Shown here piece after piece: positions 1-13,070 of a DNA stretch of 46,623 nucleotides. Every line of letters begins with the position of its first letter. Within the stretch, counting starts at the first letter, position 1. The position numbers were made by a program, and so were the translations under genes. The notes beneath the pieces were generated by a model, which did no database searches, was not told the origin of the DNA, and worked only from the letters and a program-made list of their open reading frames with translations. Location: contig JBNGIO010006104.1 in assembly GCA_049999805.1 (NCBI GenBank), positions 62,771-109,393 of the forward strand, written 5' to 3'. Origin of the DNA: Folioceros fuciformis. Taxonomy: Eukaryota > Anthocerotophyta > Anthocerotopsida > Anthocerotales.

Positions 1-1300
1 GTAAGGTTGGATGATGGGGCGAGGTAGAGTAGAGGAATGTTCTTTAGATGCTACAACATATTTGTGTATAAAAATACATATTCCAACTAAAAAACATGAG
101 TCTATAGTCCCTGAATACATATTCCAACTAAATTTTTGTAGGTATGGAATACCTTCAGAAGGTCTTAGATGGAAGGAAAATTTTTTGTAGGTATGGAATA
201 CCTACAAAAGGTCTTAGATGGAAGGAAAACTTTCTATTGCACATCGTCGTCGTCTAGTGTTTTCTCTAGGTCATCCAAAGTTGTTCCAAGGGTTACATCT
301 CAACATAAGCAGCTTTCAACATAGACACTATTTCTTGCTTTGCCCTGGTTGGAGTGAAGGCTGTGCATGGAGTAAGGTGAGATTATGTTCATTTGTGCAC
401 CCAAGGCTTGTGTATTAGTGTGCAGAAGGGAATCAACACATGGTATCACACGTCACAGCCAACCGAAACTCGTCCGATCCAGAATAATCTGAGGCGGATT
501 GCTGAGTGTGGCCTGAACTCCCGACCTCAGCTGAGGATTTGGAATGATAGGGATGACTTGAAAGCGACACCTCCGGATTTCTCCAACGATTTAATTGACC
601 TCCGGTCTCACAGAGACCTGCCTCCAGCTTGATTTCCCAGCCAAGTCCCTGTCACAGGTGCCACAAGAAATGTGACTAGATTCCAGCATGGTCACAAGAA
701 GTCCAAGGTGATATTTGCAACCGCTAGCTTAGACCTACACTTCAGACATTCGTTCCAATGTGCTGCAGCACACTGCACACAAGCTTTTCTGAAATCTGTG
801 TGGCCATGCACCCATGACCCAGCCCTATCTGCAAAACAAATCAAGAGCGTCAGTCACAGGAGCAGACATGAGTTTCCAGCCGTCATGGCATCAAGAAGGA
901 AACAGTACTCCGAAATTGGGTTTCCACGCCGGCTGCAGCCCAGCATTGACGAGAAACTGATACCACTCTCACCACAGTTTCCTTTGCTCCGGTCATCCCA
1001 GGACGGTTCTGAGTGAGACTGAAGCCGGAAAACGGTCAGATGTGGTCAAGTGCAGACGACCTTGCAGATACCAAAATTGCACCCCTTCACCCACCAACGT
1101 ATGCACTTTTTGTTGCACATAGAGTGATAGTTGCAAGGTGTGGATCGAAAAACCTTTCACTGAGGCAATTTTCTCTTTTAGCTTGACGGCCTCATTTTGC
1201 CTGAGGCTTTCCGCCTGCTTACGTCCGGTATTTGCGAGGAGCAGGAAAAAGAGCTAGAATCGGAGAAAGACGGCTCCCCTGCCCTGTCCTGGAGGCTACT
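1..1300. other. gene-free left margin
   Basis: I see no recognisable gene here. Open frames at 218-418, 393-632 and 672-1016 have no family motif and no convincing splice partners. The left end is AT-rich and holds short duplications (annotated separately). The right end runs into a decayed RBCS fragment. A gene truncated by the left window edge cannot be excluded. Confidence 0.5.
133..230. repeat. 49-bp tandem duplication
   Basis: Two copies of a 49-bp unit, at about 133-181 and 182-230, begin TTTTTGTAGGTATGGAATAC and end in AGATGGAAGGAAAA. They differ at only a few positions. Just upstream, the string AATACATATTCCAACTAA also occurs twice, near 72 and 113. Confidence 0.85.
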
Positions 1301-1309
1301 CTGAATGTT

Positions 1310-1460
1310 TGAGCTTGCGATGCGGATCCACATCCGAGGCAATGGTGGTGACTCTAGTTGCCCTTGGCCAGACTTGTGGACGATGAAGCGGCAGCACTGG
1401 CCAGACCTGCCTCTTGTTGTCGAATTCCATGACGCGGATGAAGCAGCTCCTCCGGTTCGG
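1310..1460 (-). pseudogene. RBCS 3'-end remnant (unit E)
   Basis: On the minus strand this reads CFIRV-EFDNKRQV, matching [14 protein letters not shown] of the RBCS genes at 6.5 and 11.1 kb. A four-base length difference then shifts the frame, and the FIVHKPGQ end is recognisable only in another frame (FIVHKSGQGQ). The 3' flank (GTGGATCCGCATC on the minus strand) is also shared with the intact copies. Exons 1 and 2 are absent. It is an old fragment of the RBCS repeat, separated from the main array by two unrelated genes. Confidence 0.8.
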
Positions 1461-1677
1461 GTGTGAACTGAAGGAGGAACACACAAGGACAGTTTCTTCC
1501 AAGGCCTGCTGCAGGCCGATTCTCTTGCTCTTAACATGCCCGGAGAATAAGCAGTGGATGACTGGGAAAGTAGTGTCTTGTCACCTCAAAGGCCAAAGGC
1601 TGTAACGATTAAGCGAAAAAGATTCTAATGATCCCAAAAGTTGGCGCAAGAGTGGGATAGGAGGCAAGAAATATCAG

Positions 1678-3620
<1,943 letters not shown>

Positions 3621-3944
3621 TCAAAGCAAGAAGAAAACACTTCCGCGAGATCTCGATCGCAAGGACAGCAGAGTGCAACAAGGGGGTGGATTCCCGGCGA
3701 TCAGCGCGGTACCAGGGGCAGGAACAGCAAGAAGGGAGTACCAACGTCAAGTGTTGGACAGTCAGCCGATTAATTTCCACTAATTTATTTTAGATTAATG
3801 TTCCGTAGCTACATAGTTTGCCATGGAAACAAACTACGAGAGTGGGTTGCGGGAAGGAGACGAACAGCAGACACCTGGGCTCCTGCGCTCGAGCCCCTTG
3901 GAGCATCACCTGCAGAGGGCCAGGTTTTCCCCTTCTCAGCCACC
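3621..3944. promoter_or_regulatory. shared divergent upstream region, succinyl-CoA ligase / V-ATPase d
   Basis: Only 324 bp separate the two divergent start codons, so both promoters and both 5' leaders must lie here. I see no strong TATA box. An AT-rich patch at 3772-3800 is the main feature. Bidirectional promoter function is inferred from spacing only. Confidence 0.4.
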
Positions 3945-5908
3945 ATGTACGGACTCGAGGCGATGACGTTCAATGTAGAGGGCGGCTTCTTGGAAGCCAT
4001 CGTGCGAGGTTACAGATCCGGTCTGCTCACCGCTGTGGACTATAACAATCTGTGCCAGTGTGAGACTTTGGATGACATCAAATTGCATCTTTCCGCCACG
4101 GATTTCGGGCCCTATTTCCAAAACGGTTGGTCTCTTGCACTCCTGTCCTGCACAAATTTTGGTTTTCATGCTTTGCTCTGCCCGGGATGGGAGGCAGGTG
4201 GGATCACCGTGCAGATCTAACAACGTGAGAAGATGGGTCGTGTCTGCTGATCGTGGCGGCGTTGTTGTTTGCTCCAGAGCCCTCTCCTCTGCACACAACA
4301 ACTATAGTGGAGAAGTGCACTCAGAAACTGGTGGACGAGTACACGCACATGCTGGCTCACGCGACTCCGCCTCTTTCGAAGTTCTTGGAGTACACGACGT
4401 GAGTTGGTCTGTGCTTGGCATGTTTGGGAGATGTGGAACAAGTGCCTTCATTGGTTTGAGGGGAGCTGGAACAGCTGCTAAGGTGGTTCGGGCTCGTGCT
4501 CAGGTATGGCCATATGATCGACAATGTTGTGCTCATTGTCACGGGAACCCTGCATGAACGGGATGTGCGGGAGCTTCTGGAGAAGTGTCATCCGCTGGGT
4601 ATGTTTGACAGGTGAGAAGCGGGCGAGGCTGTTGGGGAAGATCAACTATTTCAGTCATTTTTTTTGTCTTGGGTGCCGAAGGTATTAAAGGGCTTGAGTG
4701 TCCCTGATGCAGTATTGGAACCCTGGCAGTTGCTCAAAACATGCGAGAACTGTACCGGTTGGTGCTTGTGGACACCCCGTTGGCTCCTTATTTTGAGGAC
4801 TGCATCACCTCGGAGGTGATTTGTTGTCTGTATTGTTGGTGTCGAAGGTGACGGGATAGTCTTGATCTTGATGTTGGTCCGTCTTGCAGGATCTGGATGA
4901 CATGAACATAGAGATCATGCGAAATACTTTGTACAAGGCGTATCTGGAGGACTTCTACAAGTTCTGCCAGGTGAGTTGGGGCAGCAGCTGGAGTAGTTGC
5001 AACTTGGCTTTTGTGAAGATCTCACGCTTGCATTTTCATCGTAGCAGAAGCTGGGTGGTGCTACAGCTGAAATAATGTGCGAGCTGCTAGAATTTGAAGC
5101 TGACCGAAGGGCTGTGAACATCACAATCAACAGGTTGGTCACTAGCATCACGTCATGTCTGCTCTATCTGACCATTGAGAAATATGAAGCCCTCATATGA
5201 ATGGAGTTGTGTTCAGCGTCCATCTGACCTGTGAATCACTGCAGCATTGGTACAGAGCTTACCCGTGATGACCGACGAAAACTGTATTCAAGTCTTGGCC
5301 TTTTGTAAGTGACTCGACTGGTGTGTACTGCAGTGCCGCTTTCTTTCTGAGAGCTTCTTTTTGTACCTGTAGGTTTTATGTTTGCTCTGCTTTCTGTACA
5401 GGTACCCGTATGGTCATGAGGACCTCGCTCTGTGTGAGGATTTTGATCAGGTGGGAAGCTTTTCTGGGTCCTACAGGAGTGCTGCCTGTTGTGTCCTCGA
5501 TCCTCTCGTATCTTTAAGTTTTTCCCCCTTGAGCAGGTTCGAGGTGCTATGGAGAAGTACCCTCCATACCACTCCATTTTTTCCAAGCTTTCGGATGGGG
5601 AGGGTCAGATGCTCGACAAGGCGTTCTGTGAAGAGGAAGTTAAAAGGCTCACCTTATCCTTTGAGCAGCAGGTATTTGTCCTCGTGCCTTTCGTCTTTAT
5701 CTCGTCGTGCAGAAGGGTTTGGGGGAAGACCCTGCAGGAGTCTGACGAAGTATGTTTGAACGTGAATTTATTGCAGTTTCACTACGCAGTATTTTTCGCC
5801 TACATGAGACTGCGAGAGCAGGAAACCCGCAATCTGATGTGGATCTCGGAGTGTGTAGCTCAAGACCAGAAGTCTCGCATTCACGACGGCATTGTGTTGA
5901 TCTTTTAA
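3945..5908 (+). CDS. VHA-d: V-type proton ATPase subunit d
   Basis: Subunit d of the vacuolar H+-ATPase caps the membrane rotor ring and couples V1 to V0 at the tonoplast and trans-Golgi. Ten exons keep one frame: 3945-4125, 4278-4398, 4504-4611, 4713-4815, 4890-4970, 5048-5133, 5245-5304, 5402-5450, 5537-5671 and 5777-5908. The protein starts [20 protein letters not shown]. It contains [57 protein letters not shown], and the C-terminal [20 protein letters not shown] and [12 protein letters not shown], ending in LIF. All are hallmarks of plant VHA-d. Introns are 60-150 nt. No damage is seen. The start fits the family N-terminus exactly and follows CCACC. Confidence 0.97.
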
Positions 5909-6565
5909 GCTTTATTCATCGGCATTGTGACGATGCGTTTGCACAGCAAGTTTTTTTTTTCTGGACTTTTCTGGGTTTGAAGCGATGAGAGGATTATAAG
6001 CCTCCTTCAAAGTTATGGAAGTCATTCATGTGCCGAGTGATTGTAAAGCTTGCTAATGAAGGAGCTGAGCGTGTTCTGTCACTATCCCAATGTCGTCCAA
6101 GCTTTCTTATTATCAGCAATAGACGTGGCAAGGGTCTGCTGCTAACAGCAATGTAAAGTGTTGCAATCTCCTAAGAAGATCATTTCCTCAGGAGGACGAT
6201 TTGACTACGGAATGGATCTCAAAACAAAGTTTCCCTGATCTTTGCTTCCATTAAACAGATTGGAACTTTTTACCAACTCGAACTTGTACCGAGGCTCTCT
6301 CTTCTGCCCATTTCACCTATCTTTGCCTGTGGACGCCCTCCCCAAAACTGTTCCTGTCCGTGCACTCTACTCTGCAGGGATTATGGTGGGGAACTTTCTT
6401 AAGCTTTGACTGTAGTTTGTGCGATAAATTAAAAAAAAAATAAAGGGTTGAGTCCCCAGTTCTGCAGTGATTTGCTTGAAGGATGTACATGAAAGAAACC
6501 ACAGCGGCTTGCGATGCAGCTTCAGATGCGGATCCACATCCAGTTCCAAGGCAATGGTGATGATG
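5909..6565. other. intergenic, V-ATPase d 3' flank to RBCS-A 3' flank
   Basis: Two genes converge here. It holds the 3' untranslated region of VHA-d and, near 6450-6565, the 3' flank of RBCS-A. That flank (GCTTGAAGGATGTACATGAAAG, around 6474) recurs beside RBCS-B near 10961. No further gene is visible. Confidence 0.6.
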
Positions 6566-7338
6566 CTATTGTCTTTGGCCAGGCTTGTGGACGATGAAAG
6601 AGCAGCATTGGACCTGCCTCTTGTTGTCAAATCCCAGGACGCGGATGAAGCAGCCGGGGTAAGCCTGCTTGCAGTTGTCTATCTCCCTCAACACGGTTGC
6701 GGCATCAGTGCAGCCGAACATGGGCAGCTTCCACATGGTCCAGTACCGACCGTCGTAGTATCCAGGCTGGCCTTGCATCACGCCGATGGAACCGCTCTGC
6801 ATACAATTTCTTCAAACACCTCAGTCTCACGATCGGCGCACGAGAAGACTGTCCAGAACATGCGCATTGCATTTCAGCTCGAAACCTGGCCGGCTTACCG
6901 GGTCGAACTCGAGGCAGGGGATCCAGTTCCGGGCCAACATGTAATCTATCTCCCTCGCAATCTGGTCGGAGGTGAGCGGAGGAAGGTAAGAGAGGGTCTC
7001 GAACTTGGGGTTGCCGATGGGATTCCACACCTGCACAACGTCATGCACGGAAACCAGCCATTCGTGAGCTCAGCACATCCAACCGCACACTTGCTTCCGT
7101 ATTGGATTTCCAAGACGCCGATTCACGGCAGGCACTGCACCTGCATGCAGTTCACGCGGCTGCCGTTGCTGACGGTCCTGGAGCTGAGGCTGGCTGTTCT
7201 GACGGAGAAAGCAGCCCCGGACTTGAGGCCCAGGAAGGCCCGCACGGTGGAGGCCTCGGAGACGGAGCTGCTGGGGGAAGCAGCAAAGAATGCGGCCGGT
7301 GCCGCAACGGCGGATGTGATGGCGACCACGGAGGCCAT
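6566..7338 (-). CDS. RBCS: Rubisco small subunit, copy A
   Basis: Chloroplast-targeted small subunit of ribulose-bisphosphate carboxylase. Three in-frame exons, 7338-7141, 7030-6899 and 6796-6566, give 186 aa. Residues 1 to about 63 are a Ser/Ala/Val-rich transit peptide ending RVNC, before the mature start MQVWNP. The mature part shows [15 protein letters not shown], the signature [40 protein letters not shown] and the end [10 protein letters not shown]. Introns of 110 and 102 nt have normal borders. The gene is read away from the facing CK1-like gene at 8959. Copy B at 11.1 kb is nearly identical in the mature region. Confidence 0.95.
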
Positions 7339-7598
7339 GGCTCAGCAAGCAGGAGGTGGAAGGCCTGTTGCAGATGAGGAGATCGAGAGGAAAGATCACT
7401 GAAGATGAACTGGATGGAGTGAACGTTGCTCGCATTGAGGCTCACTTAAGTAGTCTGGCCTGGGTATCCACAGCTGGAATTCGATCTGCTCCAGAAATGC
7501 ATATTCCGGAGGGCACTCCGGGAGTGTCGGGACTCACGATTGCACCGCCGGATCCACCGTGCCACTGGACATCACCATCCTCCGGAGCCGGAGGTGAT

Positions 7599-7610
7599 CC
7601 ATATATTTTT
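7599..7610 (-). promoter_or_regulatory. possible TATA box of RBCS-A
   Basis: The minus strand reads AAAAATATATGG about 260 nt upstream of the RBCS-A start codon. The equivalent place at RBCS-B has a weaker AAAAATACATG. The distance implies a long leader, so this is tentative. Confidence 0.3.
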
Positions 7611-8390
7611 GTCATCGCAACGATCACCGAGGAGCAAACGCTCTTCCCCAGTAGTGCTGGCCCATGCCGTCTGACAAGTGGTATCTTCAGTGATGCCTCG
7701 AGCATGGCCAGCGGATGTCAGTCCTGAATTCCAAGTCGCTGTTGTTGCTGAACCGGGATGATCAGCGGACGCGTGAACAAATGCAGCCCCTGTGGAATGG
7801 AATTTCTGGTTGGCCGCTGCGCAACTCATCCAAGCACTTGCTTCACCATTTAGCTAGCGCAGTCTAATGTAGGTCATCATCATATATTATTTGAAACAGT
7901 TCAAAATTTATAATAATAATAATGGTTTACTAGATGAAACACCTTTGAAATAGGTTAGGAGGTAATGTCAATCGCCAATCCATGTTCCCGAATCTGGATT
8001 GAAAACAGACGTGAACATAACAAGTATCCGGGACTCCCATAGTGTACATGTAGTGACTCGAAAGGCGAGCTTCGGAACATGTGCTGCAGCATCCGTGTTT
8101 CAATCTCGAGGTCAGTCTCTTCTGGACTTCAGGACGTCTCGAATTCTTGCCCTGATGACAAATTTGGCTGAGCTCGTGGAGTTCAGGCATGGTTCCTGGA
8201 ACCTGTCATTTCTTGCCTAGGGGGAATCTATCCATTGTGAAAGGGTTTTCAGTAGGCAGGGTTTCTAGGACCTGGCAACCTTGTTTTGATATTGTCAGAT
8301 TTAGATTACAAACAGATATGTTGCTTTCACCTCCATTTTGACAAGATCTTAAACTTTTGCTTGTGCACCAGCATTTCAAGAACATCTTGA

Positions 8391-8789
8391 GGGGAAGCTA
8401 AGCTATCTCGATCTTGAGTGTTAGGCTGCTCTTATTGGATTGCCAAGTATGTACATAGGTCTGGGAGCTCAAGCCACTTAAGTATATGCATATACTAGCT
8501 CAAGGATTGGACCTACCTCCTTACGGGAAGCTAAGCTATCTTGATCTTGAGTGTCAAGCTGCTCTTATTGGATTGCCAAGTATAAACACAGGTCTGGGAG
8601 CTCAAGCCACTTAAGTATATGCATATACTAGCTCAAGGATTGGACCTACCTCCTTAGGGGAAGCTAAGCTATCTTGATCTTGAGTGTCAAGTTGCTCTTA
8701 TTGGATTGCCAAGTATAAACACAGGTACGGGAGCTCAAGCCACTTAAGTATGTGCAAATACTAGCTCAAGGATTGGACCTACCTCCTTA
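8391..8789. repeat. 133-bp tandem repeat, three copies
   Basis: Units start at 8391, 8524 and 8657, each beginning with a form of GGGAAGCTAAGCTATCT and ending in GGACCTACCTCCTTA. They contain the palindrome-rich string AAGTATATGCATATACTAG. A single degenerate version (AGTGTCAAGCTGCTCTAATC) occurs upstream of CK1-like gene 4 near 20310. The array lies 170-570 bp upstream of the CK1-like 1 start. Confidence 0.9.
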
Positions 8790-8958
8790 GAAGAACTGTG
8801 GCCTATTGTTGCGTTCATCAATCAATTATTGTGTTCATCATCAACTTACTCATCTAGTCTCCTCCATCTCTATCCATTCTTGTGCAAATTTAGTTTAACC
8901 TCATTTACTAACAAAGAGTCTTTGGCTCCTTTCTTAGCCCAACCTTAGCAATCAAGTG

Positions 8959-10668
8959 ATGGACATACAGATCTCTTGTGGTGGGAACCTATATGTGATA
9001 CGGAAATACATTGGCTGTGGAACATGGGCATCAGTATATGAAAGTAAGTGATATGCTTTGTTTCTACAGCAAGTGATGCATACAAAGATAAGTTATCCTC
9101 TCATTTTCGTTTTAAAGAGCAAATGTTTCATTCCCTAATTAGTATGTATTCCACATTACTAATCAACCTCTCGAAATAAATAAGTTGTACTATGAAAATA
9201 ATAATTTTTTTTATCTCTAATGAATATTACTAATTTTTTAACGTTAGATAACCTAACTATTTATAGGCAAATACATGAAATGTGATTACATTTTTTTAAA
9301 ATATTTGTAATAAAAAATATATAATTAATTTAAACTATATGATAAATAAATTGAATTGGCTGCTTACACTTGTTTTGAAGTAACATTCTTTTGGAGTTCA
9401 TGTGAACGTGATTGTAAGATACTTATTTGGTTAATCATGTGTTTTGCAGGTGTAGACTTACAGAATGGCAACACTGTGGCAATCAAATTGCAGGGTAATA
9501 AGGACAAGAATAATCAACTTGATACAGAACGATTAGCATATGAAATCTTGAAAGATGGTATTGGTATTCCAAAGTTCTATGGGTTTGAATGTAGTGTTGA
9601 TTGCGGGATGTTAGGCACACATGATGTGCTCGTAATCGATTACTTGAAGCGTTGGAGATTATCAGGGCTCCCTCTCAAAACAATCTGTCTAATAGCTTTG
9701 CAGATGGTATTACAACAATCGTATCATCATCAAGTATGTTATTCTTGAGAAATTTTCACATTAAATGTAACCTTACGACAAACATTTTTCTTGTAGTAGA
9801 TTGAGATTGTGGCATATGTGCACTCCAAGAATGTGATTCATGGTGATTTGAAACTTGAACATTTCCTTGTGGACCTCAACTTCAACCAGGTTGGTGTAGC
9901 TCTTCACTGAAATTTTGATCTCATGTTATAACAACATAGTTTCTCAACGTCTTTGTTTTCTATCTCAGTTGTACCTAATAGATTACAATGTTTCAACAAT
10001 CAACGATCCTCAAAGAAGGTATGTTAAACATAGTGACTTGTATCGGGGACTTGTGTGTGTTTTTAAAGTGATTATAATCTAGCATTGATGGTAGGTGGGT
10101 TGAGCTGCATAATTTGAACTTAGTGTTGCAAAGCCTCTGTACACCCTCGAGAGTTCCTCCTCAAACTTTGTGTGAAACTTCAAAAGATGAAGAGGAGCAA
10201 CGTGAACTTGAGATTTTGGTGTGTGCTTTCATGTTTTTCTGAAGTAACCTTCCTTCAGGCACTTTCATATTTGTCTTACTAAGTGTAGTGATATTGAAGC
10301 AAGTTTTCTTTCAACTGCATCTCATTTCCTTTCCATGATATGTGTGGCTTTCAGATCTTGAAACATATCATGGATAGATTGTGTGAGCTTGATACTTATA
10401 ACAATGGAATTGAGATTTATAAGATGATGAGACGAGCTTTTCTAAATGTTGTGGAGAGTCAAGGTAATTTATTTTGTATATTATGCCTGGGTATGAGATG
10501 AGCTGGTTATTGTATTTTGACATTTTTGTTGACCTAGTAGTGCTATAAATGAGTAGTTGAAGGGATAAAATTCACTTAATGTTGGGAACTTTGTACTCAA
10601 TGCACTTAGGTTATGATACCATCCTTGACTTGAAAGATCATGAAGATAAGGACAAGTATGAAGATTAA
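8959..10668 (+). CDS. CK1-like pseudokinase 1, activation segment missing
   Basis: Seven exons in one frame, 8959-9043, 9450-9706, 9800-9889, 9969-10018, 10095-10218, 10355-10463 and 10610-10668, give 257 aa. The order follows casein kinase 1. A glycine loop GCGTWASV starts at residue 19 and VAIK carries Lys41. ERLAYEILKDGIGIPKFYGF matches the alpha-C and GTGIP region of CK1. DVLVIDYL is the hinge, PLKTICLIALQM the next helix, and VHSKNVIHGDLKLEHF the catalytic loop. The loop keeps Asp130 and Lys132, but HRD is HGD and the metal-binding Asn is His. LYLIDYN replaces LYIIDFG. About 12 residues later WVELHNLNLVLQSLC matches the CK1 'DLESLGYVL' helix, so the activation and P+1 loops are absent. 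The C-terminus LNVVESQGYDTILDLKDHED resembles the CK1 end. Catalysis looks unlikely; the function is unknown. Confidence 0.85.
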
Positions 10669-11099
10669 CAAGCATATCAATGTATATGAATTCATTGAAA
10701 CTGTTCTATTATTTGTTAGATATTAAATATTACAAATAGAACGTCATATAATCTCAGATCTAATGTGAGGAGTGCTTTAAAGACTTCTTATTGAGCATAA
10801 ATAAACATTCGCAATATACTTTAATCTAAATGCTAGGCCATGCTTTGATTCAACAGGTTGGACCATTCAACCAACTCAAAATTCGTAAGGAGTTTTTCAT
10901 ATGGCCCACTCGACCTCTTTGGCTATGGCCCAAATGAGCTCTCCAGTCCTGCACGGGGTTGCTTGAAGGATGTACATATATGAAAGAACAGAGCGGGTTG
11001 CTTGAAGGATGTACATATATGAAAGACCAGAGCGGGTTGCAAAGCGGATCCACATCCAAATCCACACACATATCCAGATCCGAGGCAATGGCGATGTAT
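10669..11099. other. intergenic, CK1-like 1 to RBCS-B
   Basis: Convergent 3' flanks. AT-rich up to about 10850, then the RBCS-B 3' flank. A 38-bp string beginning GGGTTGCTTGAAGGATGTAC is tandemly duplicated at about 10957-11034; unit A has one copy. Confidence 0.6.
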
Positions 11100-11877
11100 C
11101 TATTGTCCTTGGCCAGGCTTGTGGACGATGAAAGAGCAGCATTGGACCTGCCTCTTGTTGTCAAATCCCAGGACGCGGATGAAGCAGCCGGGGTAAGCCT
11201 GCTTGCAGTTGTCTATCTCCCTCAACACGGTTGCGGCATCAGTGCAGCCGAACATGGGCAGCTTCCACATGGTCCAGTACCGACCGTCGTAGTATCCAGG
11301 CTGGCCTTGCATCACGCCGATGGAACCGCTCTGCAGACAATTTCCACCAACTCCTCAGTCTCACGATCGGCGCACTAGGAGACTGTCCAAAACCTGCGCC
11401 TTCCTTTGCAGCGCGAAACCTGGATAGCGTACCGGGTCGAACTCGAGGCAGGGGATCCAGTTCCTGGCCAACATGTAATCTATTTCCCTCGCAATCTGGT
11501 CGGAGGTGAGCGGAGGAAGGTAGGAGAGGGTCTCGAACTTGCGGTTGCCGATGGGATTCCACACCTGCGCAACGTCATACATTGAAACCATCCCTCCGTG
11601 AGCTCAGCAATTGGAACCTCACCGTGAGCTTGCGTGTGCGTTGGATTTCTAAGACGACGATAAACAGCAGGCATTGCACCTGCATGCAATTCACACGGCT
11701 GCCGTTGCTGACGGTCCTGGAGCTGAGGCTGGCTGTGCTGACGGAGGAAGCAGCCCCGGACTTGAGGCCGACGACGGCCCGCATGGTGGAGGCCTCCGAG
11801 ACGGTGCGGCTGGGGGAACCAGCAACGAATGCGGCCGGCGCCGCAACAGCGGATGTGATGGCGACCACGGAAGCCAT
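11100..11877 (-). CDS. RBCS: Rubisco small subunit, copy B
   Basis: A second intact RBCS of 186 aa with exons 11877-11680, 11564-11433 and 11330-11100. Intron positions are the same as in copy A. By eye the mature part differs from copy A at only two places (IGNRKFE for IGNPKFE, and KPGQGQ for KPGQRQ at the end). The transit peptide differs more ([14 protein letters not shown] against [14 protein letters not shown]). [11 protein letters not shown] and the other family marks are kept. It faces CK1-like gene 2, with 1.19 kb between the start codons. Confidence 0.95.
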
Positions 11878-13070
11878 GGCTCTGCTAGCAGACGAAGAGA
11901 TCGAGAGGGAAGATCACTGAAGGTGAACTGGATGGTGTGAACGTGTCTCGCATTGAGGCTCGCTTAAGTAGTCTGGTCTGGGATTCCATACCCGGAATTC
12001 AACCTGCTCCACAGACGCATATTCCGGATGGCACTCCGGGAGTGGCGGAGTTCACGGAGTTCAGCCTGCCACTGCGCGTCACCATCCCTCGGAGCCGGAG
12101 ATGATACATGTATTTTTGCCATGGCAACGAGCTCAGATGAGCTCATGCAAGCGGTATCTTCCGTGATACCTAGGCCATGCTCCAGGCTGAGGATGTGTTG
12201 AGCTCCATTACAATGCATACAAGAGGAAGAAGACAAAATTTTCTTGAGGGAGGAAGACGGGATGGCCCATCGATATTCCCAAAGGATTGGGCTAAATTGG
12301 AGCAAACAAGCTTCGTAGTAGAGGGCCCTTACAGGGCGGCAAGCCACTCTCACCAAGAAACCAACTGGCATCAACTTGCTTCCGTGAAGATGCCCGGAGG
12401 ACTGAATCACAGGAACCGCACCAAGTCGTTGCGCGGCGATCCCAATGCATGGCCCGACAATGCGAGTCCAGAATCCTAAGCTCCTGTTGTTGCTGAACCG
12501 GGAGAAACAACTGATGCTTGCAAACAAATGCAGCTCCTACGAAATTTCTGGATCAGCGCTCCACCACTCACTCATCCAGGCCCTCGCTTCACCATTAGGG
12601 CAGTGGAAAGTAGCTCAATCATATACCCTTCCAAATTACTTTAAAACATTCTGACCTTATGCTTTACTAGAGGAAACATCTTTCAGAACGTTAGAGTTCC
12701 CTTTGATAGGAATATGAAACAGCTTTCAAAGAGCATGCCAATCACCAATCGCCCATGGATGTTCCAGAATCTCATGGATGTTCCAGAATCTCAATTGAAA
12801 GGAGACAGAGCATACCAAAATCTCAATTGAAAAGAGACAGGAGTGTGAGTATAAGTGCTTGGGGACTCATATAGAGTACAGGTTGAACCAGGACACTCTT
12901 GGCTCTTCTCATCCATCTGCCCATCTGCAGCATATGTTTTTGAATCTCCAGGTGAACAATATCATTGAATTGAACAAAATTGGTATAGAGTCATGTGCAG
13001 ATTTAGGTTTACCTTATTACTAATCGAGAGTCATGGGTTCTATCCTTAGGTCAACCAAAACAATTAAGCT
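11878..13070. promoter_or_regulatory. head-to-head intergenic region, RBCS-B / CK1-like 2
   Basis: Upstream DNA shared by the two divergent genes, homologous over most of its length to the same interval in units A and C and partly D. A 19-bp direct repeat (CATGGATGTTCCAGAATCT) lies at about 12754-12792. The last 25 bp before the ATG (CAACCAAAACAATTAAGCT) are almost identical in units B and C. Confidence 0.5.

Larger units (their letters stand above)
7339..8958. promoter_or_regulatory. head-to-head intergenic region, RBCS-A / CK1-like 1
   Basis: About 1.6 kb lie between the divergent RBCS-A and CK1-like gene 1. The RBCS-proximal half is shared with units B and C and, in part, with the remnant in D. 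It lacks the roughly 290-bp segment found at 12190-12460 in unit B. The gene-proximal part contains three tandem 133-bp repeats. I find no other gene. Confidence 0.5.

Noticed and set aside
393-632. Open frame of 79 codons in the left margin
   Set aside because: No family resemblance, start context or splice partner. Not enough to call a gene.
12177-12527. Frames in the RBCS-B upstream region that recur in units C and D
   Set aside because: Recurrence comes from duplication of the non-coding block. The frames are not conserved between units.
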